From contig NZ_VSRN01000001.1 in NCBI RefSeq assembly GCF_008369915.1, forward strand, positions 3,158,501-3,222,500: a DNA stretch of 64,000 bases, in the 5' to 3' direction. A program made the position numbers and the translations under genes. Of the stretch, positions 18,248 to 27,385 are shown in pieces. This DNA is from Dyadobacter sp. UC 10. GTDB taxonomy: Bacteria; Bacteroidota; Bacteroidia; Cytophagales; Spirosomataceae. Every line of letters begins with the position of its first letter. Within the stretch, counting starts at the first letter, position 1. The notes under the pieces are model-generated. The model was not told the origin of the DNA and did no database searches. It saw only the letters and a list, made by a program, of their open reading frames with translations.

Positions 18248-21200
18248 ATGAAATGGCCCCAACTCTACATCGCAATTGCTTTTCTTTTTTTACTTTCCTC
18301 ACCATGCTTCTCACAGCAAAAGAGGGATTATAGGCTGATGTTAAGAAGCGGGGCCTTTACGCCCCTGAAGAATATTGGTAACGGCCCGGGGGCAACACTG
18401 CGATCTTCTTCTGCACTGGTGGGCCACAAGTCTTTCGTAATCATTCAATTCGAAGAAATACCTGGTCAGGAAGAGCGCGACCGGCTGCGGGCAGAGGGCA
18501 TTGAACTGCTGGAATACATTCCTAATAATGCTTTTACAGCAACAATTACGGGTTCAGGCAGCCAAAACGCATTGGCAAGAACAAAGGGACGCGCGATCGT
18601 TGAACTGACTCCTGAGCAAAAAATGCACGCAGGGCTTGTCCACGGTAACATACCCACCTATGCGATCAAAACCCCCGGTACCGTTCAGGTATGGATCAGC
18701 TATCCCAGGTCGTTTACACCAGAAGAGATCAAAGCCGAATTGAAAACCAATGGATTTGAAATTGTTTCCGACCAGCTCAGCGCATACCAGATCCTGGAAT
18801 TGCAGGTTGCTGCCGACAAATTGAAAGATCTGGCCGGGCTTCCTTTTATACAATATGTACAGCCCAAGCCGCAGGACGACAAGGGATTTAATAACAAAAC
18901 TTTCACAAACTCCAGAGCGAATGTACTTGCTTCCACATTGCCTGCTGGGCGCGGACTGACTGGCAAAGGGGTAGTTGTTGGTATAGGCGATGAAGCCAAT
19001 CCTTTACAGCACATCGATTTCAACAGCCGGATCATCAACCGGAACCCTATGGAAGCAGGTGCTCACGGGGTGCATGTGATGGGAACTATGGCCGGCGCCG
19101 GGCTCATGAACGAGCGTTTTGCGGGCTATGCCCCCAAGGCTACGATTGTGGTGCAGAGCTACTCGAATATTCTCGCATTCTCTCCCCAGTATGTCAGGGA
19201 TTTCGGAATGGTCGTCACCAACAATTCTTATGGCGGCGACGTCAATACCTGTGCGACCTTCGGCATTTATGATCTCTATTCGTATATACTGGACAGACAG
19301 GCATTTGACCTGCCTTACCTGCAGCACGTATTTGCTGCCGGAAATAGTGGGTTAAAGACCTGCGGCCCGCTGCCGGCCGGCTTCGGGAATTTGTTGGGCG
19401 GATATCAGACTTCGAAAAATGTAATCAGCGTCGGGAACACTTCTGAAGTTGGCGTTATCGCAAACGGTTCCAGCAGGGGACCGGTGCGGGACGGACGTAT
19501 CAAGCCGGAGCTCGTAGCGCAGGGTAGCGGGGTAATGTCGACTATTCCCGTTAACCTCTATGGAAATGGAAACGGAAGCAGTATGTCGTCACCAGCGGTG
19601 GCCGGTGGGCTTGCTTTATTGACCGAGCGGTACCGGCAGCTTCATAACAATCAAAATCCGAAAAATGCGCTGCTCAAAGCACTGGTAACAAATGGGGCGG
19701 TCGACAAGGGGAACGAGGGTCCCGACTATAAGTATGGGTTCGGGTGGTTGAACCTGCTGCGGTCGTTAAAGATGCTCGAATCGGAAAGTTTTGTAAATGA
19801 TTCGCTGGAACATAATGCAACCAAAGATTTTACAATTGAAGTCCCTTCCAATACCGCGCAATTGAAAGTCATGTTATACTGGAACGACCCGGCGGCGGCA
19901 GTGCTCTCTGAGCAAAACCTTGTACATAATCTCGATCTCAAGGTAGTCAAAGGAGGAAAAACCACTTTACCAAGGCTGTTAGATCCGACTCCGGCCGGGG
20001 TGAATAACGTGGCTACGACAGGAGTCGACAATACCAATAATATTGAACAGGTCACGATGAGCGACCCAACCGAAGGCGCTTACACGATCTCCGTGAAGGG
20101 AACTTCGGTCGCACAAAACCCGCGACAGGAGTATGTTGTGGTATACGATATCATCCCGAACTCACTTACCTTAACCTACCCCATTGGTAACGAAAGTTTA
20201 AAGGACGGTGATGCCATTTACATTCACTGGGATGCATTTGGGAATACTGCAAGCACTTTCACGGTGGAATACAGCGTGAATAACGGCGGTGCCTGGACTA
20301 CGATCGGGAACAATCTGGCAGCAGCTACCCGGCAGTTTTTGTGGACAATCCCTGCTGGCGTGCGGACTGATCAGGCCAAAGTCAGGGTGACCCAGAATAG
20401 CACAGGTGTGCAAAGCACCAGTGAGGCATTTACGATCCTCGGTATTCCGACGCTCACCCTCGCCAATCTTCAATGTGAGGGTTATATCGCATTGGGGTGG
20501 ACGGCCGTGCCGGGTGCGACAGATTATGAGGTGATGATATTGAAAGGGAGCGAAATGGTTTCTGCCGGTTTCACCGCTTCCACCAGCTATACATTCAGCG
20601 GAATGCGCAAAGACTCCACACATGTTGTGACGGTTCGCGCGCGGATGAACGGACATGCAGGAAGGCGCGCAGTCGCTATTTCACGCAAGCCCGACTCGGG
20701 TACCTGCAGCGGCGCAATCTCTGATCATGATCTGAAAATAGAATCTATTCTCACGCCCACCGGCTCAGGCAGGCAGCATACTTCTTCGCAATTGAATAAT
20801 CCGGTTTTTGTTAAAATCAGAATTAAAAATCTGGATGACACGGATTCCAATGCACCTTTTGAGGTAGGTTATGAACTGAACGGAACGCAAATTCCGCTGG
20901 AAACGATCACACCATTTATAGAAAAAGGGAAAACCTACGACCACACGTTTTCAGTAGGTGCAGACCTGGCCGGCGCCGCAGATTATACTTTCAAAGTTTA
21001 CATCCACAGCGTTTCCGATCATGTATCAGCCAACGATACCTTGGTCAAAACCTTCCGGCAACTGCCGAATGAACCGCTCAGCCTTCCCTTTCTGGACAAT
21101 ATGGAGAACCTCCCCGTTCAGACCGTAGTCACCAATCAGACTGGTCTGGCAGGAGATGGCAGGTATGATTTTTCGGCTGATACAGACGCAGGACGGATCA

Positions 21201-23635
21201 GGACTTTTGTCAATTCCGGGTTTGCCCGTTCAGGTCAGCGGGCGTTGACGCTGGATGCCAACCGTTACTATACAGGCGGAAATACAAATTTCCTTGAAGG
21301 GACTTTCAACCTTTCCTCCTATGATATCGACGTTCACGATGTGAGGTTGAATTTCAGTTATAAGAATCACGGTCAGAAAACGAATACTAACAACAAGGTA
21401 TGGGTTCGTGGAAACGATACTGATCCCTGGATTGAAGCTTACGATCTGTTTGCTAACCAAAATCTGGCGCAGAACGGATACAAAACTTCGCCCGGTATCG
21501 AAGTCAGCAATCTGCTCGCGGCGAACGGGAAAAATCTCTCTTCGAGTTTTCAGGTACGGTTTGGGCAGTGGGGGAAATCAATAACGGCTGATTATGTCAG
21601 CGGCGCGGGCTATTCCTTCGATGATATCGAGATTTACACGGTTACCGACGACATTCAGGTACTTGCGATGGTTGCTCCCGCAGCTGAAAGCTGCGGGTTG
21701 GGCAATGCAGAAGATATTACGGTTAAAATAAGGAACAGTTCGGCCGGGGCACTGACGAACGTTCCGGTTTTTTACCAGCTGAACAATGGAGAAATTGTTT
21801 CAGAAGTAATTCCCTCCATCGATAAAAGGACAACCATTGATTTCACATTCTCTCAAAAAGCCGGTTTATCCGCTTTGGGAAACCAGACGGTGAAAGTATG
21901 GTCTGCATTTGAGACAGACAGTTACCGGGAGAACGACACAACCCTGCTGGCATTCTACAATGCGCCATTGATTTCAACTTTTCCTTACCTGGAAAATTTT
22001 GAGGGCGGGGACGGATACTGGAGTCCAAAGGGCATCAATAGCTCGTGGCAGTACGGGTCACCGGTGTCGGCAGTGGTAAATTCGGCTGCGAGCGGCAGTA
22101 AAATCTGGAAAACAAACCTGTCGGGCACCCACAATGATAAAGAAGAATCTTACCTCTACTCGCCATGCTTCCAGGTTGGGGGACTTGCTTCACCCATGCT
22201 GAGTTTCAGCGTGATCCTCGATTTCGAAGTGTGCGATCCGAACCCATGCGACTATGTATCTCTCGAATATTCAGGAAACGGGGGTGCCTGGACAAGATTG
22301 GGCAGCCCGGGGCAGGGTACTAACTGGTATAATAAAACGTACTCCTCGAAAGGGGCATGGAGTATCCAGGACTACATCCGCTGGCATGTGGCTTCCATTC
22401 CTTTGCCCACAGGATTTCAGGATCTTAAAATCAGGTTTGTGATGGTCTCTGACGGTTTTACACACCGCGAGGGGATTGCGCTGGACGATATTCATATTTT
22501 CGATAAGGCCAGCAATATTTATGACGAAGGCGCGCTGGCATCTCCCATTGTAAAAACTGTGAACGGAGGAAACGACTGGATCCATTTTACGCAAAACGGA
22601 AAGCTGGTGGCCTCTGTTAACCCAAACGGGCAGAACCTGGGAAGTACGGCAGTGCAGACATATTTGCATTCCGGCGCGGTAAGGAGTGCTAATCTGCAAT
22701 ATTACCTCAACCGAAATTTTACTGTTAAACCGGCCAATATCAGTACTGCCGACTTTGTAACTGTGCGCATGTATTTCCTGGAAACGGAAGTTGAAGCACT
22801 TCTGGCAGCGACCGGCTGTAATTCATGCGGTAAACCTGCCAATGCATTCGAGTTGGGGATTTCAAAGTACCGTGGTGCAGATAAATCAAAGGAAGACGGA
22901 AGTCTGGTAAACAGTACCGAGCTAGGGTGGTCCTTTCATCCCGCCTCCGAATTAGCAATTGTCCCTTACGACAACGGGTATTATGTCGAAATGAAAATGA
23001 AGGCTTTTTCAGAGTTTTGGTTGGCAAAAAACTTTATCGGCAATTCTTCCCCACTACCGGTTGACCTTATTCGTTTTGAGGCCCGCAAAAAGACAGGAAT
23101 GGAAGCTGGCAACGATGTGATACTGGAATGGGAAACTGCCGCAGAGGAAAATTTTGAGCGTTTTGACATTGAGGTGGCAAATGGCAACGATGCGTACAGG
23201 AAAGGCCTATTTGTCAAAATCGGAGGAGTAACCGGGGGCGGCAGACTAACCGGAGGCAGGTATGCATTCCTTGATCAGGAGCCGATGAAATCAGGAGCCA
23301 GATATTACCGGCTGAAAATGGTCGATGCCGACAGCACTTTCAGCTATTCAATGGTAAGGCCGGTGGTTTTTGATGAAAAAACAGAATGGACTACTTACCC
23401 CAATCCGTCAGCTGGGGTATTTTATGTGGTATATCGGGGAGATCCCAGCCAGTCGGTATTGCTGAATATCTATGACCTCAACGGCAGGTTAGTGAAACAG
23501 TCTAATGCAAAGGCAACCGGTTTTCTTCAAAAAGAGGAAATAGATCTTTCCTCGCATGCACTTCCGAAAGGTTTGTACATGCTCGAAGTGGCGAATGGGA
23601 AGGATAAGCAGACATTCAAGCTGTTGAAAGAATAA
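18248..23635 (+). CDS. Secreted subtilisin-like (S8) protease with T9SS sorting domain
   Basis: A 1795-residue secreted protein. A signal peptide (about residues 1-22) precedes a propeptide-like region. The S8 catalytic domain covers about residues 235-520, with Asp248 (GIGDEA), His273 (AHGVHVMGT), Asn366 (FAAGNSG) and Ser445 (GNGSSMSSPA). The triad is complete. After it come a jelly-roll P-like region, an Ig/fibronectin-like stretch, CARDB-like modules (DLKIESIL..., DIQVLAMVAPAA) and two MAM/LamG-like segments with FDDIEIY and LDDIHIF. The last 80 or so residues form a T9SS type A sorting domain (TTYPNPSAGVFYVVY... KGLYMLEV... KQTFKLLKE). The YRLKMVDADSTFSYS segment recurs in the next gene. 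It should be exported by Sec, then by T9SS. Confidence 0.9.
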   Translation: MKWPQLYIAIAFLFLLSSPCFSQQKRDYRLMLRSGAFTPLKNIGNGPGATLRSSSALVGHKSFVIIQFEEIPGQEERDRLRAEGIELLEYIPNNAFTATITGSGSQNALARTKGRAIVELTPEQKMHAGLVHGNIPTYAIKTPGTVQVWISYPRSFTPEEIKAELKTNGFEIVSDQLSAYQILELQVAADKLKDLAGLPFIQYVQPKPQDDKGFNNKTFTNSRANVLASTLPAGRGLTGKGVVVGIGDEANPLQHIDFNSRIINRNPMEAGAHGVHVMGTMAGAGLMNERFAGYAPKATIVVQSYSNILAFSPQYVRDFGMVVTNNSYGGDVNTCATFGIYDLYSYILDRQAFDLPYLQHVFAAGNSGLKTCGPLPAGFGNLLGGYQTSKNVISVGNTSEVGVIANGSSRGPVRDGRIKPELVAQGSGVMSTIPVNLYGNGNGSSMSSPAVAGGLALLTERYRQLHNNQNPKNALLKALVTNGAVDKGNEGPDYKYGFGWLNLLRSLKMLESESFVNDSLEHNATKDFTIEVPSNTAQLKVMLYWNDPAAAVLSEQNLVHNLDLKVVKGGKTTLPRLLDPTPAGVNNVATTGVDNTNNIEQVTMSDPTEGAYTISVKGTSVAQNPRQEYVVVYDIIPNSLTLTYPIGNESLKDGDAIYIHWDAFGNTASTFTVEYSVNNGGAWTTIGNNLAAATRQFLWTIPAGVRTDQAKVRVTQNSTGVQSTSEAFTILGIPTLTLANLQCEGYIALGWTAVPGATDYEVMILKGSEMVSAGFTASTSYTFSGMRKDSTHVVTVRARMNGHAGRRAVAISRKPDSGTCSGAISDHDLKIESILTPTGSGRQHTSSQLNNPVFVKIRIKNLDDTDSNAPFEVGYELNGTQIPLETITPFIEKGKTYDHTFSVGADLAGAADYTFKVYIHSVSDHVSANDTLVKTFRQLPNEPLSLPFLDNMENLPVQTVVTNQTGLAGDGRYDFSADTDAGRIRTFVNSGFARSGQRALTLDANRYYTGGNTNFLEGTFNLSSYDIDVHDVRLNFSYKNHGQKTNTNNKVWVRGNDTDPWIEAYDLFANQNLAQNGYKTSPGIEVSNLLAANGKNLSSSFQVRFGQWGKSITADYVSGAGYSFDDIEIYTVTDDIQVLAMVAPAAESCGLGNAEDITVKIRNSSAGALTNVPVFYQLNNGEIVSEVIPSIDKRTTIDFTFSQKAGLSALGNQTVKVWSAFETDSYRENDTTLLAFYNAPLISTFPYLENFEGGDGYWSPKGINSSWQYGSPVSAVVNSAASGSKIWKTNLSGTHNDKEESYLYSPCFQVGGLASPMLSFSVILDFEVCDPNPCDYVSLEYSGNGGAWTRLGSPGQGTNWYNKTYSSKGAWSIQDYIRWHVASIPLPTGFQDLKIRFVMVSDGFTHREGIALDDIHIFDKASNIYDEGALASPIVKTVNGGNDWIHFTQNGKLVASVNPNGQNLGSTAVQTYLHSGAVRSANLQYYLNRNFTVKPANISTADFVTVRMYFLETEVEALLAATGCNSCGKPANAFELGISKYRGADKSKEDGSLVNSTELGWSFHPASELAIVPYDNGYYVEMKMKAFSEFWLAKNFIGNSSPLPVDLIRFEARKKTGMEAGNDVILEWETAAEENFERFDIEVANGNDAYRKGLFVKIGGVTGGGRLTGGRYAFLDQEPMKSGARYYRLKMVDADSTFSYSMVRPVVFDEKTEWTTYPNPSAGVFYVVYRGDPSQSVLLNIYDLNGRLVKQSNAKATGFLQKEEIDLSSHALPKGLYMLEVANGKDKQTFKLLKE

Positions 23636-23678
23636 ATTTTCTCGCTTAACCCGGGGTACACCGTTACTTTTTTTAAAG

Positions 23679-23730
23679 GCTACGTCTAAATGGATCATTA
23701 AACATTGGTCCATCGAAACGTAGCTTTTTT
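23679..23730 (+). terminator. Branched hairpin with T-run after the protease gene
   Basis: GCTACGT (23679-23685) pairs with ACGTAGC (23718-23724) and is followed by six T. Between them a second arm pairs, ATGGATCA with TGGTCCAT (one G-U). It looks like a terminator for the protease gene, but it ends exactly at the ATG of the next gene (23731), so it could also act on that gene's 5' end. Confidence 0.6.
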
Positions 23731-26700
23731 ATGTGGTTATTTTACAGATTTAAGGAGTGTGTCTGTTATTTGTACATGCTGCTGTTATTTGCAAGTGCAG
23801 CATTTTGTCAGATCCCCGAGCCTCCCAAGGCTGCCCACAGCCCGAACAGTGCCAATCTGGGGATTTTTGGTGATTTTGAAGTCTCCCCATTTACCGGAAA
23901 ACCAGATATTGGAATTTCCCTGCAAACACTGGAATCCGGCCCGGTAAAAATACCGGTTGCTCTAACTTACGACGCCTCCGGGATCCGGCCTGATATTCAC
24001 CCGGGGTGGACAGGCATGAATTGGGGGCTATCCACACATTACGCAGTCATTCGGACCGTCAAAGACCAACCCGACGAGGGATTGCCCTCTTCACCTGCTC
24101 AGCCCGGTTACTTGCATGCGCCGGTAAGAAACGCCCTGAATTATGGGGCCGCAGATTGGGCGGCAACTGGCAAGCTCGAAAATCTCGGATTCAATGCTCC
24201 TTCCTTTGATATGGAACCGGACGAGTTCAGCTTCAATGCGCCAGGACTTAGCGGAAGGTTTTTGATGGGACATGACGGACAGTGGAAAGTTTCCTGCGAT
24301 CAGGCAGTTAAGGTCGAGCTGATCAGTACTGTTCTGGTTGATATTCCTTTTAAGCCTCCTTACTGGACCGGCAATCTCTGGGACCAGATTAACAATGGGA
24401 AATACAATCCTACGATTCAGGGCTTTTACATTACCGATGTGAATGGTACAAAGTATGAATTTGGAGGCACAACGGCCAATATGGAATTCAGCATTGATTT
24501 TTTCAATCAGGGTAAGTCAAACTGGATCTGCAATTCCTGGCATCTGAAATCGATAACAAGACACACCGGCCAGACGATCAATTTTACTTACGAACGGGGA
24601 AGCTTTGTTGCTCAAATGTATTTCTCGATTTTCAATAAGGCAGCGAGTGTAAATGGCGGCTCGCTCTTTGGTTGCACCAACTGGTCTTCGCTTATCAATG
24701 AGTATGGGCCGTACAATGGAAAGCTCATTTCACCAATCTATCTCAAAGAAATTGTTTCGGATAATTTCAAGATCAATTTCATTTCGAGTGAAAGTACGGA
24801 GCTGCGCTATGGTGAGGATATTTTCACTACTTATGTTAATAAGATTATCAACTCCGGCGGAAGCAAGCTGGATTTTCTTACTTTTCTGCATAACTGCTAC
24901 TACCCGGTCTACAATCAAAGCCTTTGTAACAATCCTGCCGAAACACTTACACAGCTCCTGGCCAAGATCAAATGGCGGAAGCTGGACAAAATTCAGGTTC
25001 AAAACGGCAGCGGTACCACCGTCAAAGAATTTGAATTGACCTATAACAACCTTGCGACGGAAAGGTTGATGCTGCAAAAAGTCCAGGAAAAGTCGGGTTA
25101 CAATGCAAGCAAGCTTCCGCCCTATGAATTCTCTTATTTCACAGCTCAGGGCCTTTCTTTGCCCGGCTACTGCAAGTCGCATACCGACCACTGGGGATTT
25201 TATAATGGCAAGTTGATTGATGCGGTTAATGATTTCAATGCCGTCGCCAGCTATGGCAGTACGCATCGGGCCCCGGCAGTTAATCAAAATTATTATCGTC
25301 TGGGCGCATTGACCCAGATCAAATATCCGACCGGCGGCATTACAAAGTTTTGGTTCGAACCGCATACCTATGCCAAAGAGGTGAAATTGAAACGCTGGGA
25401 AGGCGTAGATGCATCTGGATCTAACCAGAAGGCAGGCGGCCTTCGCATCAAAGAAATCCATAGTTATGATCCCGCCACGTCCAATCCCGTTGTCAGGAAA
25501 AAATACTTCTATTTGTCTGGGTTTAATCCGGTTAACGCAGATACGACCTCATTGCTTTCCAGCGGTGTACTCGGCGGGAAAACACAGTACTATTGGCCAA
25601 ACTACATGCCGAAACCTGATGCGCCCAATACAACGGTTTCAGAACAGATTTTTTCAACGCAATCCATATTACCCGCCACAGAAAATAGCCTGGGCGCTCA
25701 TATTGGCTATTCCAGCGTTATTGAATGGACTTCGGCCGAGGGCTGGACGGTTCATACTTTCAGTAACTTCGATAACGGTTATGCCGATGCGGCGCCGGTC
25801 GGTTTTATACAGCCTGGCTCTACGCCTTATCAGCCTTACAACAGCAATGCTTTTAAAAGAGGGAAGCTGATTTCCCGGGAGACTTTTACCAAAAATGGTT
25901 CTCCTGTTGCAAAAACAGTATATCAGTACGAAGCAGTAGGCGCTCTCGCTGATTACGCTGCCAGATCGGTTCGGGCGATGCTGACCACGCTATGCAACAC
26001 GCGGACATATTGTTATGAAGGCACTGCCTATTTCAGCAATATGCAGAAATTCCTGCCGGTACAGGAAGTGAGCACAACTTACGATCAGGATAATCCGGCG
26101 CAGAATGCTGTATCCGCAACCCGTACTTACCAATACCAGCCAAACGGACAGCTGCATATCCGGGGACAAACGGACAGCAAGGGCCGGGTATTAAAGACAT
26201 CATATACCTATCCCTCCAATCTGAACGATGCGATAAGTGCTGGAATGACTGCCAAAAACATCATCGGATTGCCAACTTCTATATTTAATTACACTGGTAC
26301 CGAGCTGGCGCCGGTGGGACTTAGTCTCCGCAAAATAAATTTCGATCTCTTTAATGGTTTGTACTTACCTAAAAAAGTGGATCGTGGCGTCGGGACGGTT
26401 TCACCTATGTCGATGGTCACAGAGATTGAGTTCCTGAGCTACGACACAAGGGGCAATTTGCTGACGTACAAGGATGGCAATGGATCGGTTTCAAAACTGG
26501 AATATTATGGCCTGGCAGATATTGGAAAAACAGACCTGTTAAAAAAGAGGACTGCTTTTGAAGGTACGCCGCTGGCTCAATCTGAAAATATCACGCATAA
26601 GCCCCTTATCGGAATTGAAAGTAGTTCCGATGTAAACGCTAAGACAACTTTTTACGACTATGACGATTTTAACCGGGCTAAAAATGTCCGTTCAGGTAAT

Positions 26701-27354
26701 GCTGCCGGCCCTGTCCGCAAATCGTACTGCTACAACTATGCGGGACAAGTTGTAGAATGTGCCACGCTCGCACCTTCCGGAAGCATTGCAGCAGCGGAAC
26801 TGGTGCTCCTCGCGGAAGCAGCTTTGCCGGTCACGCTTCTTGAATTTATCGCATTGAAATTGGAAAATACGAGCCTCCTGAAGTGGTCGACCACGAGCGA
26901 GAGCAATAGTGAGCGATTCGATATCCAGCGGAGCCAGGATGGGAAGAAATGGTTGAATATAGGATTCGAGCAAGCAATGGGTGAAAGCGATTCTCTCAAA
27001 TCCTACACTTTTACCGATCTGAATCCCGCCGAAGGCGAAAACCTGTACAGGTTGAAGATGGTAGATGCCGACAGTACTTTTTCTTACAGTCGCATTCAAA
27101 GCGTCGTTTTTGATACGGACGGGACGGTTGAGCTTTATCCAAACCCAGTTACTGTTGGTGAAAGCCTGAATCTGCTGACTAAGGATCCGGGTAAAATCTC
27201 TAACATCCGCATTTTCGATACCTCCGGCAAACTGGTTCACCATTCGGTGGCAGCCAGGTCAATCAATATTTCCACGCTGCCTGCCGGACTGTACATGGTT
27301 CAGCTAACCTATACCGACGGAAGTATTTCCACGCACCGGGTGGTGAAACAGTGA
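23731..27354 (+). CDS. Secreted SpvB/YD-repeat-like protein with T9SS sorting domain
   Basis: A 1207-residue protein. A signal peptide with basic residues at R6 and K8 and cleavage near ASAAFCQ begins it. The N-terminal module (GIFGDFEVSPFTGKPDIGI, LTYDASGIRPDIHPGWTGMN) is the one that opens many Bacteroidota RHS/SpvB-type proteins. Then come YD-repeat-like strands (KEFELTYNNL, YEFSYFTAQGL, TRTYQYQPNGQLHIRG). The C-terminus (LPVTLLEFIALKLENT... YRLKMVDADSTFSYS... ELYPNPVTVGE... STLPAGLYMVQL) is a T9SS sorting module closely related to that of the upstream protease. It lacks an RHS core and toxin tip. The full RHS toxin starts 32 bases after its stop, so the two may work as a pair (inference). 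Confidence 0.82.
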   Translation: MWLFYRFKECVCYLYMLLLFASAAFCQIPEPPKAAHSPNSANLGIFGDFEVSPFTGKPDIGISLQTLESGPVKIPVALTYDASGIRPDIHPGWTGMNWGLSTHYAVIRTVKDQPDEGLPSSPAQPGYLHAPVRNALNYGAADWAATGKLENLGFNAPSFDMEPDEFSFNAPGLSGRFLMGHDGQWKVSCDQAVKVELISTVLVDIPFKPPYWTGNLWDQINNGKYNPTIQGFYITDVNGTKYEFGGTTANMEFSIDFFNQGKSNWICNSWHLKSITRHTGQTINFTYERGSFVAQMYFSIFNKAASVNGGSLFGCTNWSSLINEYGPYNGKLISPIYLKEIVSDNFKINFISSESTELRYGEDIFTTYVNKIINSGGSKLDFLTFLHNCYYPVYNQSLCNNPAETLTQLLAKIKWRKLDKIQVQNGSGTTVKEFELTYNNLATERLMLQKVQEKSGYNASKLPPYEFSYFTAQGLSLPGYCKSHTDHWGFYNGKLIDAVNDFNAVASYGSTHRAPAVNQNYYRLGALTQIKYPTGGITKFWFEPHTYAKEVKLKRWEGVDASGSNQKAGGLRIKEIHSYDPATSNPVVRKKYFYLSGFNPVNADTTSLLSSGVLGGKTQYYWPNYMPKPDAPNTTVSEQIFSTQSILPATENSLGAHIGYSSVIEWTSAEGWTVHTFSNFDNGYADAAPVGFIQPGSTPYQPYNSNAFKRGKLISRETFTKNGSPVAKTVYQYEAVGALADYAARSVRAMLTTLCNTRTYCYEGTAYFSNMQKFLPVQEVSTTYDQDNPAQNAVSATRTYQYQPNGQLHIRGQTDSKGRVLKTSYTYPSNLNDAISAGMTAKNIIGLPTSIFNYTGTELAPVGLSLRKINFDLFNGLYLPKKVDRGVGTVSPMSMVTEIEFLSYDTRGNLLTYKDGNGSVSKLEYYGLADIGKTDLLKKRTAFEGTPLAQSENITHKPLIGIESSSDVNAKTTFYDYDDFNRAKNVRSGNAAGPVRKSYCYNYAGQVVECATLAPSGSIAAAELVLLAEAALPVTLLEFIALKLENTSLLKWSTTSESNSERFDIQRSQDGKKWLNIGFEQAMGESDSLKSYTFTDLNPAEGENLYRLKMVDADSTFSYSRIQSVVFDTDGTVELYPNPVTVGESLNLLTKDPGKISNIRIFDTSGKLVHHSVAARSINISTLPAGLYMVQLTYTDGSISTHRVVKQ

Positions 27355-27385
27355 CTTGCAGTCAATTTCTCTCCAAACAAACACT

